A DNA stretch of 64,000 bases from Dryas octopetala (Eukaryota; Streptophyta; Magnoliopsida; Rosales; Rosaceae): assembly GCA_963921425.1 (NCBI GenBank), contig OY992838.1:2914001-2978000 (forward strand), given 5' to 3'. Of the stretch, positions 51,906 to 63,884 are shown piece after piece (the stretch's first letter is position 1; each line of letters opens with the position of its first letter). A model generated the notes under the pieces. That model was not told the DNA's origin, did no database searches, and saw nothing but the letters and a program-made list of their open reading frames with translations. Made by a program: the position numbers and the translations under genes.

Positions 51906-54900
51906 CTAACTCTTTCTACTACTGTCGGACCTATGGAGCTGTAGAAGCAATGAATTGGTAACTACAAATATTGAGCTCATGGCCATCATCCCACCTGCCA
52001 AACCGAGTATTGTATTAATGGAGTTGTTCATTGGTGGACAAGGAACAAGGATCTAGCAGGATCTATTAAATGGTAGGAGAAATCCTCTAATTTACACAGG
52101 CAATGACAAGTTGCACAAGGTAAGTTTTGAAATTGCTTGTATTCCAACTCCGTTCAAGCAAATATTTAATTGAATTAGGGAAATAATTTTACTCACCGGA
52201 AAGTGATGGTGTCATGGCAAAATCATATTGAGGAAGCAGTACACCGGCAGCAATGGGGATGGCAATTATGTTATACGCAACTGCCCAAGATAAATTTTGA
52301 TACACTTTTGCCATTGTTGCCTGTGCAAGTTCCAGTGCATCTACAACCTGCCACGAACAGGTTTTGCGTCAAATATAAGAACATGGAGGAGCTCGTGACC
52401 ATGTTTATGAGATTGTAGAAATAACATACTTGTGATAATTTGTTTCCAAGAAGTATAATGGATGCAGCATTTGAAGCGGCATTTTCTTGTCCCTCAATCT
52501 GAAGAGCAATCCCAACGTCGGCAAGAGCCAAAGATGGTGCGTCATTTATGCCATCACCAACCTTCAAAAAAACTATACGTGTTACAGCAGCTTTGGCATA
52601 TGAAAAAATATATGTTAAAACAGAATTCTAGAGAGATAAGTGATCAAATTGGAGATGGGTACCATTGCAACGCGACGCCCTGCAGCTTTAAGACTAGAAA
52701 TAGCTCCAGATTTCCCCTGTGGAGTCAATGATGATTTGATAAATTCATTTTCTATTCCAACTGCCTTCGCTATAGTTGCAACTGCCTCTTCCCTATCTCC
52801 AGAAAAGAGGACAGTGTTGATACCTTTCTGCTGGAGTCTTCCAGTCAAAGCAGCAAAAAGTCAGCACACCAGGCAGAAAAAAACTTGATAACAATAGTGA
52901 GAAGAAGAATTACATACAGAAAATAACATGCAAAGAGTGCATCACTAGGCTCAACAATGGCACAGGTTATTATACAAAAAAAAAATGCCATCACAAAATC
53001 ACCTAACAATCTATGTTATGAACAGACAATGGTCACAATACATTGAGAGGGAACGACAAAATGCCAGGAGCATTTCTATTTTGTCTTGGGGACGGTCAAC
53101 AAAAGCTTAAATTATAGATAAAATTATTTTCCTGCACAATAGTCACAAGGCAGGAGAGGGGAAAACTTGAGTATGCATTAAAAAGGATAAATAGACAGTA
53201 AATGGTTCCTTGCATATACTTAAATATCTGCATTCCAATGCTTATAAGGTAATGGAGATATTACCTATTTACAGTAAACTTAGCATCAGGGCGCAGGCTA
53301 TCAGATATTGCAATAGCACCGATAATGCCTTCTACTTCATGCCCAACATATACAATTGTTTTTGAATAACTTGAAGGTGTTACACCTTCTGATGATTGAC
53401 GCACAGCATATTCTAGATTCATAATATCAGACAGATCGGTTTGTCTCTGGAATCGTCCACGAACCCATTCTAAAGAACCAACTGCAACCAAAAGACCATC
53501 TACTTCTGCTAAAGTTCCAAAACCTGGTTCTGTTAATTGCCTTTTTGTGACTGGGATACTCAAATTCAATGAATTTGCTTTATTTAAGATAGCCTTCGCA
53601 ATTGGATGTGATGCTGTACTCTCGACTGCAGCAGCAAGTTGAAGAATTTCTGACTCTTTATACATGAAAGAAGCAACACCAGAAACAGTAGGTTTTCCTT
53701 CAGTGAGGGTTCCTGTCTGAAGGTTAAGGTTTAGAAGTGAGATTGCATAGAGATTTTCACATATAGGCTAGAGTACAATGCATCACTTATTCAACATATC
53801 TTTAGAACTTCGGTGCCAGTTCAAGTGTGTGAGTGAGAAATGATACTCTAAATGTATATCTACCTTGTCTAAAGCAACATAATCTACGCTGGCCAAGCGT
53901 TCCAATACATCTGCTCCTCTCACAAGGAGCCCTTGCCTTGCTCCTGCTCATTTTTCAATGCAAAAAATGTAAAATTAGAACTTTCCAGAATTACATTAGT
54001 GTCATAACAAGTAGCAATTTTAAGCATGTTGGAAAAACCCAACAACCAGGTACAGCTCTTTTTCCACAAAAAACTCGCATTCAAAAGCATTTGGTATATC
54101 AGGCAAATTATCTAACAGCAGCACTGACAATATACTAGATAATATCATTTTTATAGAAGAAAGTTTTTCTCAATGAATACAAACCATCCAAGGTATCAGA
54201 TAATTTTTACCAAACGGATTATTCCCTGAGTGCTCAAAGAAATATTTGAAACATGAGCTAGCTATACATTTCCAGATATATCCTTGCTTATATGTAGGTA
54301 GCAGCTACTCAGTATCAGTCATGATATAAAATTGAGTGTGATATGCATACTTTCTTTTCTTTGTTTTTTGTTTTTTGGTGAGAGTGATATATGTACTTGA
54401 GTAATTGAAAAAATCTCTCAAACTCCAGATTAAAAAAAGTTAGTCGGAAGAAACTTTGAAGATTAACATTGAAAGATGGATCTTACAGAATTATGTATCA
54501 AATACCTAGCATGATTCTCTAACAGATCCAACTTAGAACTTCTATAGTTCTATATATGCAACATCAAAGTGAATATGAAGGTGTTAAATGGTGTACCAAG
54601 AGAAGTGCCCACTAGGATTGCTGTGGGTGTGGCAAGACCCAGTGCACAAGGGCAAGAAACTACCTGCAAAAGAAACATGCATACTAATTTAAGAAACATT
54701 AAGTATAAGTTTCCAATATGAGAGATGTATTCTTTACAAAGTAGAAAACGTGTCTAGTAATTGGAAGATAGTTAACCATGGAATCAAATACTAATAGGGT
54801 TGCTTAACCCAAACTAGGTTAGCCTCTGCAAGTCTGTATTTATTATCAGTAAATGTCTTTCTGTACAAGGGTGTGATTACATAATCTAAGCAATTACAAA

Positions 54901-57900
54901 AGTCACACAAATCAACTCCCTAAAATCAATTTCGTGAATAATAGTGATTAAAAATCACAAATCATCTCCCCTAGATCAGTCAATCAATTCACTGAATGAT
55001 AATGATCAGAAATATCTCTAATATACGCTAACACACCATACTCACCAAGACATCCACAGCAAGTTTCAAGCTCAACAGCAAGGAATCACCATCTGGCCCA
55101 GCAATATTGTTGAGCAAAACATCTGGAAAAATGTGTGTTCCAATGTAATACCTGAACATGAATTCAAAGCATAAGCATGCATAATTGGAAAAAACACATG
55201 ACAACATGCTTGACAATTTTTTCCCAAGTAAGAAGATAGCATTGCATTGTTAAGTTGATTAGTTTTATAATTAATCGTAAGTATCCCAAAGGACCCAAAC
55301 TTCAGATCCCAATGCCAAATATGTGGGTAACATGATGCCTCCTCAATTCAGTCTCTTTATGCAATATAAATGAGATTAATAAAGTTTCTATAAAAATAAG
55401 ACTCAGGCCCAACAATATGTGAGAGAGTAAAGAAACCACCACCTACCAAAAAGCAAATGTTGTTGCTGAGAGAGTCATTATACTGTACACAAAAGGTCCA
55501 GCTATTGAATCGGCAAGCCTTTGTATAGGTGCTTCATGGCCTTGAGCATCCTCGACCTGACAATTATGGTATTCATTATGGGTGCTAAATTTGATTAATA
55601 ATACACAGAAAATACCAAAAATAAAAAATTCCTAAAGTAACGAAAAATAATGAGGGAAAGTATCTATCGTCTGCCTCATATGTATCCTTTTAATATTATT
55701 GTGTGCCATAAGTAAAAGTAGTTTACTAGTACCATGCGAACAATCTTGGATATCATTGAATTGGAGCCAGTTGAAGATGCTTCAATCCGCAAAGGACCAT
55801 CCTGAAATATGTAAACAGTTGCCCTTCTATTTTAACTATGCAGAAATTAAATATCAAATGAAATTAGCAACTGGAAATTCAATTAGTGACTTAATTTGCG
55901 GAAGGTATGTAAATATTGCTTGAAATTCTTGCTCTAATCCAGCAAGGTGAAATGAATGCCCAACTATATTACCGTGTTATTATGTAAACTCTGTGTCCTA
56001 GATTTCTGATACAGAAAGCTTTCCTATTTCTATATCTCAAAAACTTAAGCAAGTATCAGAAATATCAACCGAGAAACAAAAAAAACCCAGTCGAATTGAC
56101 AGCAAATCAAAATTGCACATCAGTCTCCAGTTTATATAATCATACCCAGTTTATGGTTCCAGCTGAGACAGTAAGGTCTTTTTCCTTAAATACAGGAAGT
56201 GATTCTCCTGTGAGCATGGATTCATCCACAACACTTCTTCCAGCAAGAACTCTTCCCTGTTGAAGCATTTATTTTAGTGAACAATCACCAAGTTTTGCAT
56301 GCACAAAAAGAAACGAGTTAGTCATCTAAGCCAACAGGAGCCTTTGGGCTTAAACAATGACGACAACATATTATTTGAGCATTTAATCATTCACACCCAT
56401 TTCAATAACAACTCCTTGAATTTTTTGTTGGAGTTTTAATAGGCCAAATCAATCAGATTGGAGTAGTAATTGAACATTTGATTTTTAATGATGATGTTTC
56501 TAGACAATCCAAAATGCTTACATCCACAGGTATGGTTTCTCCTGGCAAAACCAACACCGAATCTCCAACTCGAATATCATCAGTTGGGACCGCGACACAA
56601 ATTGCATCAGAGAAAAGCACACTGTCGCCGGAGGAATCATTTTCCGAGGAAGAAATCACAAGTCTTGATTGAGTATTTATCAGTGACTGCCAAGCACAAT
56701 CAAATCCAACATAAAATATGAATCCATAAGAGAAGAAAAACACATCATTATATCATGTTTAAAGTTGTCTATTCAAAATTATAGATATGAATCACATCTA
56801 AGTTACCACGAGTTCATTCATATCACTAGATGCCTTGATCCTTGCCCTTTCTTCGAGAGAACGTCCAAGGAGCACAAAACCAAGAAGCATGACCTGCATA
56901 CTAAAAAGACAGGAGCTTTCCATGAGAAATTTGTCATCAACCAAAGATATTAAAGTCACATCTACAAGCTTTAGTATCCATATAGATACCCCAGTAATAC
57001 ATGAAAACAAGGGTCTTGTCATGGTAAAACAGACGGATCTCAAGCAAGTTTTGTATACAGTTGTAAACAAGCCTAGCCAAGTGCAAAATGAGATGCTCAG
57101 GGCTCAAGCTTGGTATGGAATATCAACAAACATCTCATAGGATCATCATGCATAAAGCAGAAAAACTCATAATGATAAACAATGCAAAAGTTGAAAGCAA
57201 AACCAGTCACCGGCTCATCAAAGAATGATGCCTCCCATTGAAGCCCAGGGTTAAGAAGCGAGACCTACAAGAGTAAAGAACTTAAAAATAAACAAAATTG
57301 AAAGCAAAAACAAATTGGAACAATCTTGCATCCGAAGGAAAAAAGAAAAAGAAAAAGAAGAATCAATGTTAATTGTTGTTTCCTTAAAGGGACTGACCGC
57401 ACTAATTGTAAAAGCAGCTAGGGATCCAAATCCCACAAGAGAATTCATATTGGGTGATCCTTTCTTTAAGGCTCTAAGACCATCAAAAAGCAAGTCTGCA
57501 ACAATTTAATTTCAAAGAGTTTAGATCAGCAAGTGTATAAAAATTGCAAATTAAAGTAGTGAGCTACCCATTGAGCTAGAGAGCCATTTGTTAGCCTCTA
57601 AAACAGAGAGCACTACTACTTAGAAGACTGTAATCAAAGAATTTTGACAATACAAGTAGTTTTGCAGGAAGACCAACCAACCTCGCCCGGGTCCCAACAA
57701 AGCTCCCAAAGCCAAACCACCCTTCACATACGAATTGTGAAGCACCTCCCAAAACGATCCTAAACCAATACAAACAAAAAAAAGCAAAATTAAAATGCAC
57801 ATCACCATATCTATTATCTACAAATCCAAAACTCTTTCTTCAATTAATTTACCCACCAAAAAATGAAACTTTCTAAAAAAAGAAAGATAAGAAATTTACC

Positions 57901-58593
57901 ATGAGCAATGTGAATTCCAAGAGAATGCAAAATGTGCGAAGTGTGCGATCCACAACACAAGGCCACCAAAGTCCAAGCAAAAACCACGCGGTTCCTGCTC
58001 TTCACCAGCAGCTCCTCTTTCTTCTTCACCATCTCCTTCCACTTCCTTACACTCTCCGACACTCCCATCCCCGAAGCTCTCCTCTTTGACGTGAACCCGC
58101 ACTCCGTCAACCTCCCGGCCAAGCTCTCTGCCACGGTCTCAGCTCCATCGGCGAGCTCCAGCCTCAGCTTAATAGCCGCCGTCTCGGTCAGCATGTTGAC
58201 CGCCACCGAGTCGACTCGGTCGTCGGCGGAGAGAACCGATTTGACTCGCGACACGCAACCGCCGCACATCATCCCGGTGACGTCGAGCAGCACCGACGTC
58301 TCGGCGGCGGCCCGTGGCGGTCCGTGTTGAAGCTGAACTGCCGCCGCCTTTGGAACTGAGGTCGGAGCTTGGTGGCAGTTCGAGACAGTGAAATTACTGA
58401 AATTAGTGTTTGATTGGAGGCGGAGGAGGTGACGTCGGCGAGTATTTGGGAGGTGATTGGAACGACGCCGTTCCGAGAGGTGAGGCTTGAAGTTGAAGGC
58501 GAAGCGGTCAACATTGGAGTTGGTGCTGTAACTGAACACGAGCTTCGGGTCAGATGAGAAAGAGAGCTTCAGAATACTATTCATCATCGGCAT
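51906..58593 (-). CDS. PAA2: Chloroplast thylakoid copper-transporting P1B-ATPase
   Basis: Pumps Cu(I) from the stroma into the thylakoid lumen for plastocyanin (PAA2/HMA8 of Arabidopsis). Exon 1 is 58593-57900, exon 2 is 57760-57682, and the last codon is at 51906. Residues 1 to about 75 are rich in S, R and N and lack acidic runs, as in a transit peptide. A single metal-binding domain follows with GMMCGGCVSRV (Cys110, Cys113). Then come VMLLGFVLLGRSLEERA, the actuator VDESMLTGES, the channel motif SCPCALGLATPTA (about 54660-54620), phosphorylation motif DKTGTLTEG, SHPIAKA, VLFSGDREEAV and GDGINDAPSLALADVGIAL. The intron between 53866 and 53718 splits the motif as DK|TGT. The choice of PAA2 over PAA1 rests on the first-exon and C-terminal sequence and should be taken as likely. 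The gene is divergent from YLMG1. Confidence 0.93.
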
Positions 58594-59030
58594 TGAGAGA
58601 GAGAGAGAAAGAGAGATCTGATAGAGAAGAACGTGGTGGACGATGACCGGTGAAGAAGGTAGAGGTGGTCGTTGAATTGGATTATTATTGGCGCTGAAAA
58701 TTACTTGTATAATCTAACACGTCAGATTATTACTGGCGGCTTGGTAAAGCCGACACACGTTGACCACAAGAAAAACGAGGGGAAAACAAAACGACACCGT
58801 TTGGAACGAGCTCAACTGCCACAGCAACTAAAACACTTTTTTTAAGTGAATAACGCCATAATTATCCACCTAAATATAAATAAAAACGAGTGGAGAGGAA
58901 ACGACGTCGTGTATAGCACAATGCCTGGGATACGATTACGATACAATTATCCAAATATTTTCTAGTTTCTCTGTTTCCTGATCCAAAAGCTTTATCTGGT
59001 TGAGCTTCGCTTCCTCACGAACGCAAGCAA
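58594..59030. promoter_or_regulatory. Shared divergent promoter of PAA2 and YLMG1
   Basis: Only 437 bp separate the two ATGs, which point away from each other. The interval contains a GA run (58594-58617, PAA2 leader), the similar pieces TTATTATTGGCG (58682-58693) and TTATTACTGGCG (58726-58737), and near-palindromic ACGACGTCGT (58901-58910), a TGACG/ACGT-type core. Both products are plastid membrane proteins, so shared control is plausible, but that is inference. Confidence 0.55.
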
Positions 59031-60108
59031 ATGGCTCAGAGCGAGTCGGCCTCGGCCACTGAGACCCAGAAATCCATGGCGTCCAATTTTGCTCCGAACT
59101 GCGCAATGCTACTCTCCTCAACCAATTTCGCACCGTTTCTGAGAGCATCGTCCTCCAAGAAGCCCAATTTTGTTCTTCCCGATTTTCACACTTCAATTGC
59201 GTCCGCTACCGATAAGTGTCTCCAAATGCTCCACTCATTAGCTTCTCAAAACCCCTTTCTCAACAAGCTACTCTCTTTGCGTTCTGAATTTCAAAGTATC
59301 TGCCACCAGGTATCTATATGTCTCTGAATTTATTTCCAAATTCGGAAAGGTATTAAATTTAATGAAAAGTGTAACTTATGTTTCAAGGTTTTTTTTTTTT
59401 TTTTTTGGTACTTCAGATTGGGTGCAGGAGGTACAGGAAGGTGAAGACTTTATCCAATCACAACTTTGCTGCAGTTTTACCAGGAGATTCAGTGGCAGGG
59501 CTTGTGGTGGCAAATGGTATCTCCAACTTCTTGAACTTGTACAACACTCTCTTGGTGGTCAGGCTTGTCCTGACCTGGTTCCCCAACTCCCCTCCTGTCA
59601 TTGTTGGACCTCTCAGGTATATCCCTGTAACCCCTTCCATTCATTATATGGAAAATTTTACAATGCCGACACTGCTTGTCAATGAGACGATTTATGACAT
59701 TCAGATGTCATTTCCACTACCAGATACAGATTTTCTAGTATGACACACGGTGTTTGCACTGTAGATGTTGTTGTGTTATATACTATAATAATGTAATAGG
59801 CTTATAGGAATAAATCAAATTGATTATGATGTGGGTGGTGGTACATGTGCAGCACAATATGTGACCCATATTTGAACATATTTCGTGGGTTAATTCCACC
59901 ACTTGGAGGCACATTGGATTTGTCTCCCATTCTGGCATTCTTGGTTTTGAATGCCTTTACAAGCACTGCTGCTGCGCTACCTGCTGAACTTCCAGCATCA
60001 TCAGGAGCTTCTTCCCAAGAATTCATTGCTCACCCCACTACATCTCAGAAGAAGTGGATGACAAGGCTTCAGGGCAGCAATACAAAGAGCTCTGGTGGTG
60101 TCAGTTAG
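59031..60108 (+). CDS. YLMG1: YGGT-family chloroplast membrane protein, YlmG homologue 1
   Basis: Three exons, 59031-59309, 59417-59616 and 59853-60108, join in frame to 244 residues. The N-terminal 80 or so residues are Ser/Ala/Asn-rich and fit a plastid transit peptide. The YGGT core follows: GISNFLNLYNTLLVVRLVLT with WFPNSPP, then DPYLNIFRGLIPPLGGTLDL and the second helix SPILAFLVLNAF. Bacterial YlmG and the Arabidopsis YLMG1 proteins of this family influence division and distribution of chloroplast nucleoids. The tail after residue 205 (SSGASSQEFIAHPTTSQKK) is hydrophilic. Splice sites are all GT...AG. The gene is divergent from PAA2 and its start is the first ATG after the shared promoter. 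Assignment to YLMG1-1 versus 1-2 is not resolved. Confidence 0.9.
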
Positions 60109-61082
60109 GTTACTCTCTATAATTTTCTTGTAATATTCGAGTAATGGACACTAATCTTACGGCTCTTTCTTTCTTTCTTTGTAATTGGCTGAAACTGCAG
60201 AAATCAGATTTTTTTTTTGCATAAAAGGTAGTGACGCATTGAATTAATGCTTCCATTTGTTTCTGTCTTTTTTAAAAATATAAACATTAAGCTAAATGAA
60301 AATGGCAAATTTGTATATTTGTTTACACAGTACTAGTCACTAGTGCTCTAATGCAGTCTATAGCGTCGGCTGTAAAGCCCATGTTTTGATATTGGGGACA
60401 GAAGCCCATTGCTTGCTGCCTGATGATGGTGTTCAAATGGACTTTGCTAAGGCGTAGGGGCCGTCCTGCAGCTGTGAACTTGAGGCCTAAGAACCCATGC
60501 AGTAATATCAAACTGGAGAAAAGGGTGAGATGTGAAGTCTCCTATTAGCCTATTAGGCAACTCCACCCCCTTTAATGGGTTTAGACCTCTGTTGCTTCTG
60601 TAGTGTTGTCTAGCATGAGATGACCCATATTCCTTTTTTTGATAAAAATATCAACTTTGGTTCCATTTTCAATAATTCCATTGATAGGGTAATAGTCTTG
60701 AAAATTCATGCGACTCATACAGCATCCGATTCCAAAGGATTATCATGCAGTAACAGTCAGTATCAATTTTTTATAAATTTTTTGTTAATGGAGAATAATC
60801 TATCCCACTCATTCTGACACCAACACCTTCATGCCTAAGCTGCTGTTAACTCCTAGTCTTGAAGGGAACATTATCTCTTAGTTTCTGGAAGGATTCCTTG
60901 GGGAGGAAAAAGCTAAAATGAGAGTGTCCATTTGGTCAAGCTCTCTACGACAACCATTAAATTGGACATCTGCACTGATTAACAAACCAAGATGAGCCTC
61001 TATATCCAAAAAGTAATTAGTTATATGCACTCCACAGTTAAACAAGTGGTGGTTTGTCCTGACTCCTGAGGTAGTATCTTGA
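60109..61082. other. Spacer between YLMG1 and the small membrane protein
   Basis: It holds the YLMG1 3' UTR and the upstream region of the next gene, possibly with a 5' UTR intron. No domain, RNA gene or repeat with clear borders was recognised. Confidence 0.5.
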
Positions 61083-61439
61083 ATGGAGCTTGGAGCTGCT
61101 ACAAGGAGGACCAGTAGGTTTTCTTCATATGAGAGGTTGGTGGCTGTGGGGTTGGCCCTTCTAGCTGTGGTTTCTCCCCTCTATATCGACCGCAGAACGA
61201 TAGATGATTCAGAACTTGAAGAGGAGCAGCTCATCAGCCTTGCTGCTTGGCTGCCTCTTCTGCTCTTGTTGTTGATCTTCGCCATCACCTTGTCGCTTTA
61301 CTTAGACCGGAGCTTTACCAGGTTTGATCCTTACTGGATTCACAGAGTTGGTGGTTCTTCTAGTGGTATTATAATAATCCTCATGGTTCTGGCGATGGTG
61401 TTGAAGTGTAAAGCTTCTATTTTGTACTGGGAGGCTTAA
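61083..61439 (+). CDS. Small three-helix transmembrane protein, conserved in plants, function unknown
   Basis: Single-exon frame of 118 residues starting at ATG 61083 and ending TAA 61439. It has three hydrophobic segments: about 19-36 (VAVGLALLAVVSPLYI), about 50-72 (LISLAAWLPLLLLLLIFAIT) and about 92-108 (GIIIILMVLAMVLK). Between the first two is an acidic loop (DDSELEEEQ). The motif FTRFDPYWIHRVGGSSSGII looks like a family signature that I recall from unannotated land-plant membrane proteins. No enzymatic or transport motif is visible. It is convergent with the downstream secreted-protein gene. I am fairly sure it is a gene because the frame is open, starts with ATG and has coherent membrane topology, but I assign no function. 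Confidence 0.75.
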   Translation: MELGAATRRTSRFSSYERLVAVGLALLAVVSPLYIDRRTIDDSELEEEQLISLAAWLPLLLLLLIFAITLSLYLDRSFTRFDPYWIHRVGGSSSGIIIILMVLAMVLKCKASILYWEA

Positions 61440-62030
61440 CTCAAGTCCCTTTTGGTACTTGTTTTCTGCTATGTAATTTGAGTATCATGTTACAGGACAA
61501 AGTTTATGTATCTTTTTATAAATAAGAGTAGGCAGCTTCTTGTTGAATTGAAAGTCTTAAAGTTTTTCTTCTCAGTATTGAAGGTAAACAAATAGTTTCT
61601 TTTGGTATGAACATTCAATGTATTCAAAACAAAGGCAGTCTTCCACCCCAGTGGGTGTATAAGTTGGCTTGTAGAGAGCTATTAAGCAGAAACTGAGAGT
61701 GTGATGCTCCTTTTTGGGTAATTAGAGTGTAATGTTTCTCGATTTAAAACAAAGGCAGTCTTCCTTATTTTGTTTGGCTTATGCCCCATTTGTAATTCCA
61801 CACAAACACACACACACACAAAATGGAATGAAAAAAGGCAGTCTTGGTCAACAAGGACTCAGAAGAGAGGGATAAACTGAAGAACAACAATCGACATTGA
61901 TCTTGCAGTTACAATCTACATACAATGAAAGCGAGAAACAGAAAACAAATTACAAAGGCCAAGCCTGTTAATACAACAGAACAATAGGAGCCGCAAAATT
62001 ACGTGAAAAACACAGATTTTCATACAACAC
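61440..62030. other. Convergent 3' flanks
   Basis: This interval holds the 3' UTRs of the small membrane protein (+) and the secreted protein gene (-). The phrase AAAACAAAGGCAGTCTTCC occurs twice (61626-61644 and 61746-61764) and AAAAAGGCAGTCTTGG follows at 61833, a dispersed short repeat. There is a (CA)n run at 61802-61819. No gene. Confidence 0.6.
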
Positions 62031-62185
62031 TCATACTCCAAAGGCATAAGCCATTGCAATCAGAGCTGTGATGAAAAATGGCCACATATGGCTGCTTCTA
62101 GACCAGTCATCAGCACCACTGCACTCATCATTAGCACCACTAAAGCATCCAGGTCTTGTTATTTTAAGTTTTAACCACATCTCCC
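62031..62185 (-). pseudogene. Displaced C-terminal GPI-signal segment of the upstream gene
   Basis: In the frame shifted relative to the 185-residue protein, this stretch encodes KITRPGCFSGANDECSGADD followed by a polar linker and a C-terminal hydrophobic helix (MWPFFITALIAMAYAFGV, then TGA at 62033-62031). Small residues (GAND, CSGA) before a hydrophobic tail are the usual look of a GPI attachment signal. The displacement is explained by an apparent 7-bp tandem duplication, TTAAAAC/TTAAAAT on the coding strand, near 62160-62175. Confidence 0.6.
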
Positions 62186-63884
62186 TCTGCAGTAAAGCTG
62201 CTGTTAGATTTCCCACTGCTGAACAACACACACCAGAAATATGGAGACCCACCATCACTGCCACTCACAGCAGCTCCCACTTCAGTGTGGTTTTTATTGT
62301 AGAGTATTTCTAAGCTCTTATTGTTTTCAATCAAGATTTCTGAAAATGCTTCGGCAGCATGAACGTAATGAGTCTGGCAGCCAAGTAAACGACCGGTAAT
62401 TGGAGTGAGGGATGAGGCTTGAACACCACAGCTGGGAGCAAAAGTTTCAGCAAATTCAGAATCAGCAGGCTTCTTGGCATTGGGTCCTCCCACAGCACCA
62501 CAGTTACCTTGGTATTCTTTTATGTACTGCAGCGCAATGCAGGCCAAGCCTGGGTTGTCGTAGAGGGTTGATGATTTGTGTGCAGTTCTGTTACTGTTAA
62601 GTACAGCCACTAACTCATCCGCAGGGTTATTTGTAACCTTGACTGCAATTTCATCCATGATCTCATAAATAGGAGATTATAGTTTTCTTTGATCCCAAGC
62701 ATAATAATACCAATACAACAAATGACGAAAACGAAAAAAATTAACCAATAGGCAATGTCAATACATATACGAAAGTAATTAACCATCTATACAGTGAGGT
62801 ACAAAAAATTTAGCCTTTAACTTTGACCTCTAGCGCACCCATTCATATCCTCACTATTGCATGCTCATATTATATAAAGACTGTAACATGTTTCAAATTC
62901 CTAAAGCACAATACCAATGCCCACACAACTTAAAAAGAGAGAAAATGAACCTGAAGCACTGCAATTCTTGGTGAAAAAACAAAAACCCAGTGAATCACAT
63001 TACACAAGGAAAAAGTAGTATCAAAACTTAGTACTGGTTTTGGATTAAAAAAGTCCTATGCCAAATTGGAAATTAAAATGTGGCAGTGTTATTAAGTGTG
63101 GTAGATTATGCAAATGAGACATATTGAGGTATTATCAAACACTGCCCTAGTCTAAAAAGAAGGCATCAAAGTGCATCCCAAGTTCCCAACTCACATAGTC
63201 ACATACCACCCTTTCAATCTTATGTTCTCAGTTATTTCGGTCCCCTAAAATTAAATCAACTAAGGAGAATATTGTACTGGGTTCAAATAATTTGGAGTTT
63301 TCTGCTTTTCATTATTTACTATTATTGTAAATCAAGCATGCCCTTAATCATGAAAAACCCAAGATCCAAAATTGTAATATTCTTGTCATATTTCCCTCAA
63401 ATTATATTATATGTCCTCGATCAAAGCATAACTACAAAGACAAGCCAAAATTGTAAGTGAAAAATCACCTCCTCCCGAATAGATCAACCTAAGGTAAGCT
63501 CTGATCTTAACCACAAAGATCTAACAAGCTTTAATCAATAAAGTCATACACTTGTATGCAAATGCAAATGTGAAAATTAAGTGCAGCCATATTTGGCAAA
63601 CATATCAAAGACACATACATTTTCAAAATAAGAAACAGAAGCCCAAAAGTGGTAAAGTAGATCCAACATTTAGTGCCCATTTAGATATAAGTTCCAAATC
63701 TGAGACACCACACATTTTCAGGGTCACATTGTCGTACTATAAACATAGATAAACACATAAAGATGACCACTAATTACATGTGTTGTGGATTTGTACAAGA
63801 CTTACTTTGAGTACTAGCAGCAGCAGCAGCAGCAGAAGAGACGACAAGAAGAGAAACTAAAAGAAGACATAAGCTCTTTGCCAT
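62164..63884 (-). CDS. Secreted Cys-containing protein of a GPI-anchored plant family; anchor signal out of frame
   Basis: Exon 1 is 63884-63806 (signal peptide MAKSLCLLLVSLLVVSSAAA) and exon 2 starts at 62642 after the acceptor TTGCAG, in phase, giving STQIKVTNNPADELVAVLNS. As the sequence stands the frame stops at 62164 after GDVVKT, 185 residues in total. The body has several Cys and N-glycosylation sites (NRT, NHT, NSS) and the blocks LACIALQYIKEYQGNCG and LYNKNHTEVGAAVSG, which I associate with a family of uncharacterised plant GPI-anchored proteins. The expected tail (ITRPGCFSGANDECSGA, then hydrophobic FFITALIAMAYAFGV ending at 62031) lies immediately downstream in another frame. This may be a true truncation, which would make a soluble secreted protein, or a sequence error. 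The convergent neighbour is the small membrane protein. Function unknown. Confidence 0.75.
63809..63835. repeat. Trinucleotide (CAG)n repeat coding alanines in signal peptide
   Basis: About six consecutive GCA/CAG units at 63816-63834 encode the alanine run at the end of the signal peptide of the secreted-protein gene. It keeps the reading frame when units are lost or gained, so length variants would be tolerated. Confidence 0.85.

Noticed and set aside
60323-60511. 62-codon minus-strand frame after YLMG1
   Set aside because: No matching motif and no neighbouring exons; probably chance.
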